Shown here one piece after another: positions 61,301-64,000 of a stretch of 64,000 nucleotides of DNA (positions are counted from its first letter, which is position 1; every line of letters begins with the position of its first letter). Both the position numbers and the translations under genes were made by a program. This DNA comes from Escarpia spicata. Its lineage: Eukaryota; Annelida; Polychaeta; Sabellida; Siboglinidae. The stretch covers positions 30,388,224 through 30,452,223 of the forward strand of contig OZ023214.1 of the NCBI GenBank assembly GCA_963995525.1, given 5' to 3'. The notes below the pieces were generated by a model. The model worked only from the letters and a program-made list of their open reading frames with translations, was not told the DNA's origin and searched no databases.

Positions 61301-63292
61301 TTGTTGTTGCAGGGGGAGGTAAAGATGAGGGTTGTTGTTGCAGGGGGAGGTAAAGTTGAGCTGTGGGACTTGGAGACCGTCCAGACGGTGCAGTCTCTAC
61401 ATGCCCATGACGAGGCCGTCACGTGTATCGCAGTGAGTAGATGCTAATGCTGCATTGATACTTTAAAAGAGGCAGTGTGTTCCTAGTTTTTCATTTATTA
61501 AGTAATATAATGTTCTTAAAACTATATTAACTATGTTGAAGGTATACTGCCCGCCAAGTTGTTTTTAGTAAGCCCGTAACAACGGTCACAATTTAGAAAG
61601 TACTACCATGGAGAATGTTCAAATTGTAAGCAAAACATCCAGCTTTAAAACAAGCTTTATTGGCAATAGAGTTGAGTCGAGCTGAGTTAACTGCTATATC
61701 CTTTGACGTTCAACGGAATCAACTACTGTATGTCCCATCTCTGCCACGTTCAACACAGCAGCTTTCCTGTTTCAAATTACTATATCCACTAATTTCAGGG
61801 AGAGGTACTGATCGACTCCATTTAAAGCAAGATTCACTGTTCTGTTATCCAGAGTCAGCCTGGGGTAGTAATTATTAGCAGGAAACTCACTGGATATGTT
61901 GTACTTGGAATGTTTATAAATGGAATGTTATGTTTATAATTTGAATATTTGGCTGGCGTAACATTTAAATTGTTAAACATTCCTGCACGTATTAAACACA
62001 ATTTGGTGGGCAGTACACCATCAACATATTTGCTCTAGAAGTAAGAACATTATATTAAAACATGAGGCTTAATGTACAGTTGACTTGTTGAATGTTGTCT
62101 ATTATGACTATCTTCTTGAGAATGATGCTGCAGTTGTGTTTGTTCTTTTAAGTAGATAATAATGCATATATTTACATTTATTCTGTTAATAAGAATGTAG
62201 TGTTTCTAATTTATAGTGACTGAACATTTATAGGGGAAAGAATGACCAAACACCGGTCTTGTTGTACAACTTAAAGTGATAATTGACACTTAACTACCCA
62301 GCAAAAAAAATGTGTGCATGCATGCACACACGCACACATGCACGCACGCACACATGCACACTGTATACATTTACTACACAACTTGCACAAATGGTTGTCT
62401 GGAGTCCTAGTACAAAGTAAGAGTTAATTGCTTCTATTTAACTTGCATAAAATGTATTATTAATTGTGATCTTTAGACAGACCAGGACGGATATATTTAC
62501 ACATCTGCTGAGGAGGGCAACATCAAAGTGTTTGAGTTGCGTCAGCGATCTCTGCATCTTGTCTTCTCATCTGAAGACGTGAAAACCGAGCTGGGTTCAA
62601 AGGTCAGCTGGCGTCTGATGCGATCTCTAGTCGCTGCAAATCAGAAGGTGTATTTGGGTGATGATGGCACGAATGTGAAGGTTTTAGACTGGAAATCAGG
62701 TAAATTACTGTATGTAAACTGTGTGCACTTAGCATGTTCTGTTTATGTGCAACTGTGAGGGTATTCTTTATGATTTCATAGTTTATTGTTTATGATTTCA
62801 TAGTTTTTTGTACTTAATGCTGTATCATGATGTGATGATTTTCCATAAGAAATTCTGTAAATTTTGCCATTTGATATACAGAAAGGTGGTAACTAACTGA
62901 ATCTTTTATCTCCCCCTTATCAATCCTTTAACAAGATTTAACAAGGCTGAGAATTAATTGCCGGTGGAAAGTAGACAAGGAAACCTTTTGCTTAACAAGA
63001 GTCTAACTTTCCAATGCCGGATGTAACCATCCGTTGACATTTCCGGTTGTGGGAAAGAAGTTAACAGAAAAAAAACGGATAAAAATAACACATTATATTT
63101 AGATTATTATTATGGCTCTGAACTATGACGACACATCACAATTGCTACATTTGTTGACTTTTCTTGCAGGAGTTGTGCACAAACTGAGCAACCATCTGAC
63201 TGAGTTTGGTCGGACGGATTCACTCTGTGTCTGCAGCGATGTCCTGCTTTGCTCTGGCTACGACCTTGACTATGCCATCAGTTACCTCAATG
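49351..63292 (+). CDS. WD40-repeat protein, N-terminal 462 residues (3' end outside window)
   Basis: Ten exons join in phase: 49351-49464, 54164-54471, 54807-54886, 56737-56887, 57462-57583, 59455-59544, 60053-60139, 61344-61432, 62477-62699 and 63170-63292, then a donor GTACGC. Residues 1-38 form a charged helix (LEKDIRKLRKKLRQIEYLE); 60-165 are acidic and likely disordered (SPSYTATEDDLPAEVDD, then a KKTKTEP-type basic stretch). From about 190 come WD40 blades: LLQGHNDLVSCVAL, SASRDTTLKVWSVREG, LGGHTGSVTSVVLL, VISGSLDCSIRVWCLNA, LIISGSGGGKVELWDLET, AHDEAVTCIA, YTSAEEGNIKVFEL and GDDGTNVKVLDW. WD40 propellers are protein-binding scaffolds. I do not recognise the orthologue. Exon 8 begins inside a minisatellite. 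Introns carry a LINE fragment, a SINE, MITEs and a pair of inverted repeats. Confidence 0.88.
49750..51080 (+). pseudogene. Truncated LINE reverse-transcriptase fragment
   Basis: It starts inside the reverse transcriptase (NYRPISLTPVVSKLLE, HGFRAKRST, DFTKAFDKI). It then breaks at about 50255, where the segment expected before INDLP (PQG..LGPLLF) is missing. RLFADDCLLYS follows in another frame, then SHCYLGIHIS, LVRPILEYASAIWDP and EWNSLPPSIES with internal stops. It is different from the LINE at 9.3-13.1 kb and sits in WD40 intron 1. Both the 5' end and the catalytic core are lost, so it is dead. Confidence 0.88.
52080..52730. repeat. Dispersed repeat, inverted copy of 32045-32690
   Basis: Same blocks in reverse order and orientation, in WD40 intron 1. 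Identity is moderate to high over more than 500 bp by eye. Confidence 0.75.
53138..53526 (+). repeat. About 390-bp dispersed repeat, forward copy
   Basis: It runs from GGGGCGTAATGGCCCCACTT to GGTGCTTGCATAAATGG. It holds TATATATCTATAAC, AATAAACGTC and a dyad on either side of GAAATGTGGGCTCTGTC / TAGAGCCCACATTTC. These features resemble a solo LTR, but no TG..CA ends were fixed. An inverted copy lies at 58664-59040. Confidence 0.85.
57640..57913 (-). mobile_element. tRNA-derived SINE in WD40 intron 5
   Basis: Read on the minus strand from 57913: GGGGAACAACGGTCGAGCGG then TTAGAG (A-box region as in type II tRNAs) and GAGTTCAAATCCTGG (B-box GTTCAAATCC). The body runs to a T/A-rich end near 57640. 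Its two pol III boxes are the clearest of the three SINEs in the window. Confidence 0.78.
58664..59040 (-). repeat. About 380-bp dispersed repeat, inverted copy of 53138-53526
   Basis: The reverse complement matches the forward copy through its whole length with few differences, including the TATA-like, AATAAA and GCCCACATTTC landmarks. It lies in WD40 intron 5. Confidence 0.85.
60719..61366 (+). repeat. 31-bp minisatellite containing the exon 8 splice acceptor
   Basis: About 21 units of GTTGTTGTTGCAGGGGGAGG plus TAAAGTTGAAG, with small variants. The last unit supplies TTGTTGTTGCAG as the acceptor and GGGGAGGTAAAGTTGAG as the first bases of WD40 exon 8 (from 61344). Confidence 0.95.
61460..62060. 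mobile_element. MITE family A copy or copies in WD40 intron 8
   Basis: TATGTTGAAGGTATACTGCC at about 61532 pairs with CAATTTGGTGGGCAGTACAC and ATCAACATA ending at 62028. A further end-like motif, CCATTTAAAGC..CTGTTCTG, sits at about 61816, so two copies may be fused. Confidence 0.55.
62310..62360. repeat. GCAC/ACAC imperfect microsatellite
   Basis: GCATGCATGCACACACGCAC-type text in WD40 intron 8, about 120 bp before exon 9. Confidence 0.85.
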
Positions 63293-63461
63293 GTACGCCT
63301 GCCACCTTCTCACCAGTTTCAGAAGCTGTCACATGTGCCTGAGTTTTCCATCGAATAGTAGTAGAAGAATGGTTCAGTGTCCATTCTAAGTTAGATTTTT
63401 TTGTTCATCTTGGAAAATTTAACCTATCTGGTATCAACTACAACGTGCTAGCTCGTTTATA

Positions 63462-64000
63462 TACAATATGTTTGTAGACAGTATGTTTGTATACACTATA
63501 TTTGTGCACATTATGTTTGTACACATTATGTTTGTACACATTATGTTTGTACACATTATGTTTGTACATATTATGTTTGTACACATTATGTTTGTACACA
63601 TTATGTTTGTGTATATTATGTTTGTGTACATTATGTTTGTGCACATTATGTTTGTACACATTATGTTTGTACACATTATGTTTGTGCATGTTATGTTTGT
63701 GCACATTATGTTTGTAGACATTATGTTTGTAGACATTATATTTGTGCACATTATGTTTGTGCACATTATGTTTGTGCACATTATGTTTGTGCACACTATG
63801 TTTGTGCACACTATGTTTTGTGTACATTGTGTTTGTGCACATTATGTTTGTGCACATTATGTTTTGTGCACATTGTTTTTTGTGCACATTATGTTTGTGC
63901 ATATTGTGTTTTGTGCACATTATGATTGTGCACATTATGTTTGTACACATTATGTTTGTGCACATTATGTTTGTGCACATTATGTTTGTGCACATTGTGT
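63462..64000. repeat. 15-bp minisatellite running off the window end
   Basis: More than 30 units of ACATTATGTTTGTGC, with GTAC/GTGC variants, start about 170 bp after WD40 exon 10 and continue past base 64000. The long minus-strand frames (CTNIM repeats) are artefacts of the 15-bp period. Confidence 0.96.

Noticed and set aside
60844..61422. 192-codon minus-strand ORF
   Set aside because: Antisense of the 31-bp minisatellite and WD40 exon 8.
63434..63995. 125- and 185-codon minus-strand ORFs (CTNIM, HKHNV repeats)
   Set aside because: Products of the 15-bp array; the period is a multiple of three, so frames stay open.

Overview
This is nuclear DNA of an animal: genes are split into short exons by long introns with GT..AG ends, and mobile elements and simple repeats fill most of the rest. 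The gene set (TMEM231, TMEM208, a C-type lectin, a cadherin) and the dense load of hAT-like elements, foldback elements and tRNA-derived SINEs fit a lophotrochozoan, most likely a mollusc. The species is an inference and is not proven by the window. No bacterial operon, CRISPR array or viral genome was seen.

Layout. 1-6 kb: the 3' end of a cadherin-like gene (+), ending in a transmembrane exon and a tail of only a few residues. 6.4-7.9 kb: a three-exon secreted C-type lectin (-). 8.2-8.4 kb: one orphan exon-like open frame (-). 9.3-13.1 kb: a non-LTR retrotransposon (-) with two open ORFs. 14.6-17.3 kb: a hAT DNA transposon with an exact 8-bp target duplication and a broken transposase. 17.4-23.1 kb: tetranucleotide arrays and transposon remnants. 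23.2-26.0 kb: a C2H2 zinc-finger gene (-). It shares a gap of under 300 bp with TMEM231 (+, 26.3-42.5 kb), whose seven exons I could join in frame. TMEM231 introns hold many elements, some nested, and a 1.2-kb minisatellite. 44.7-48.5 kb: TMEM208 (-), six exons joined in frame, tail-to-tail with TMEM231 and head-to-head with a WD40-repeat gene (+, 49.35 kb to beyond the window), of which ten exons join in frame.

How the genes relate. TMEM231 is a ciliary transition-zone (MKS/B9 complex) membrane protein and TMEM208 is an ER protein of the SND targeting pathway. Nothing in the sequence shows that the neighbouring genes share a pathway; the clear relation is physical, with two head-to-head promoter regions and one tail-to-tail pair. 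Two start exons are tiny: 13 coding nt in the zinc-finger gene and 6 in TMEM208.

Most unusual points: a 31-bp minisatellite in which every unit repeats a splice acceptor and the last unit is the real acceptor of a WD40 exon; a pair of closely similar inverted repeats flanking WD40 exons 2-5; a 91-bp-arm hairpin in the TMEM208/WD40 promoter gap; a 424-bp foldback element in TMEM231; and several transposons delimited by target duplications. All exon joins were made by eye from splice signals, reading frame and family knowledge, without transcripts.
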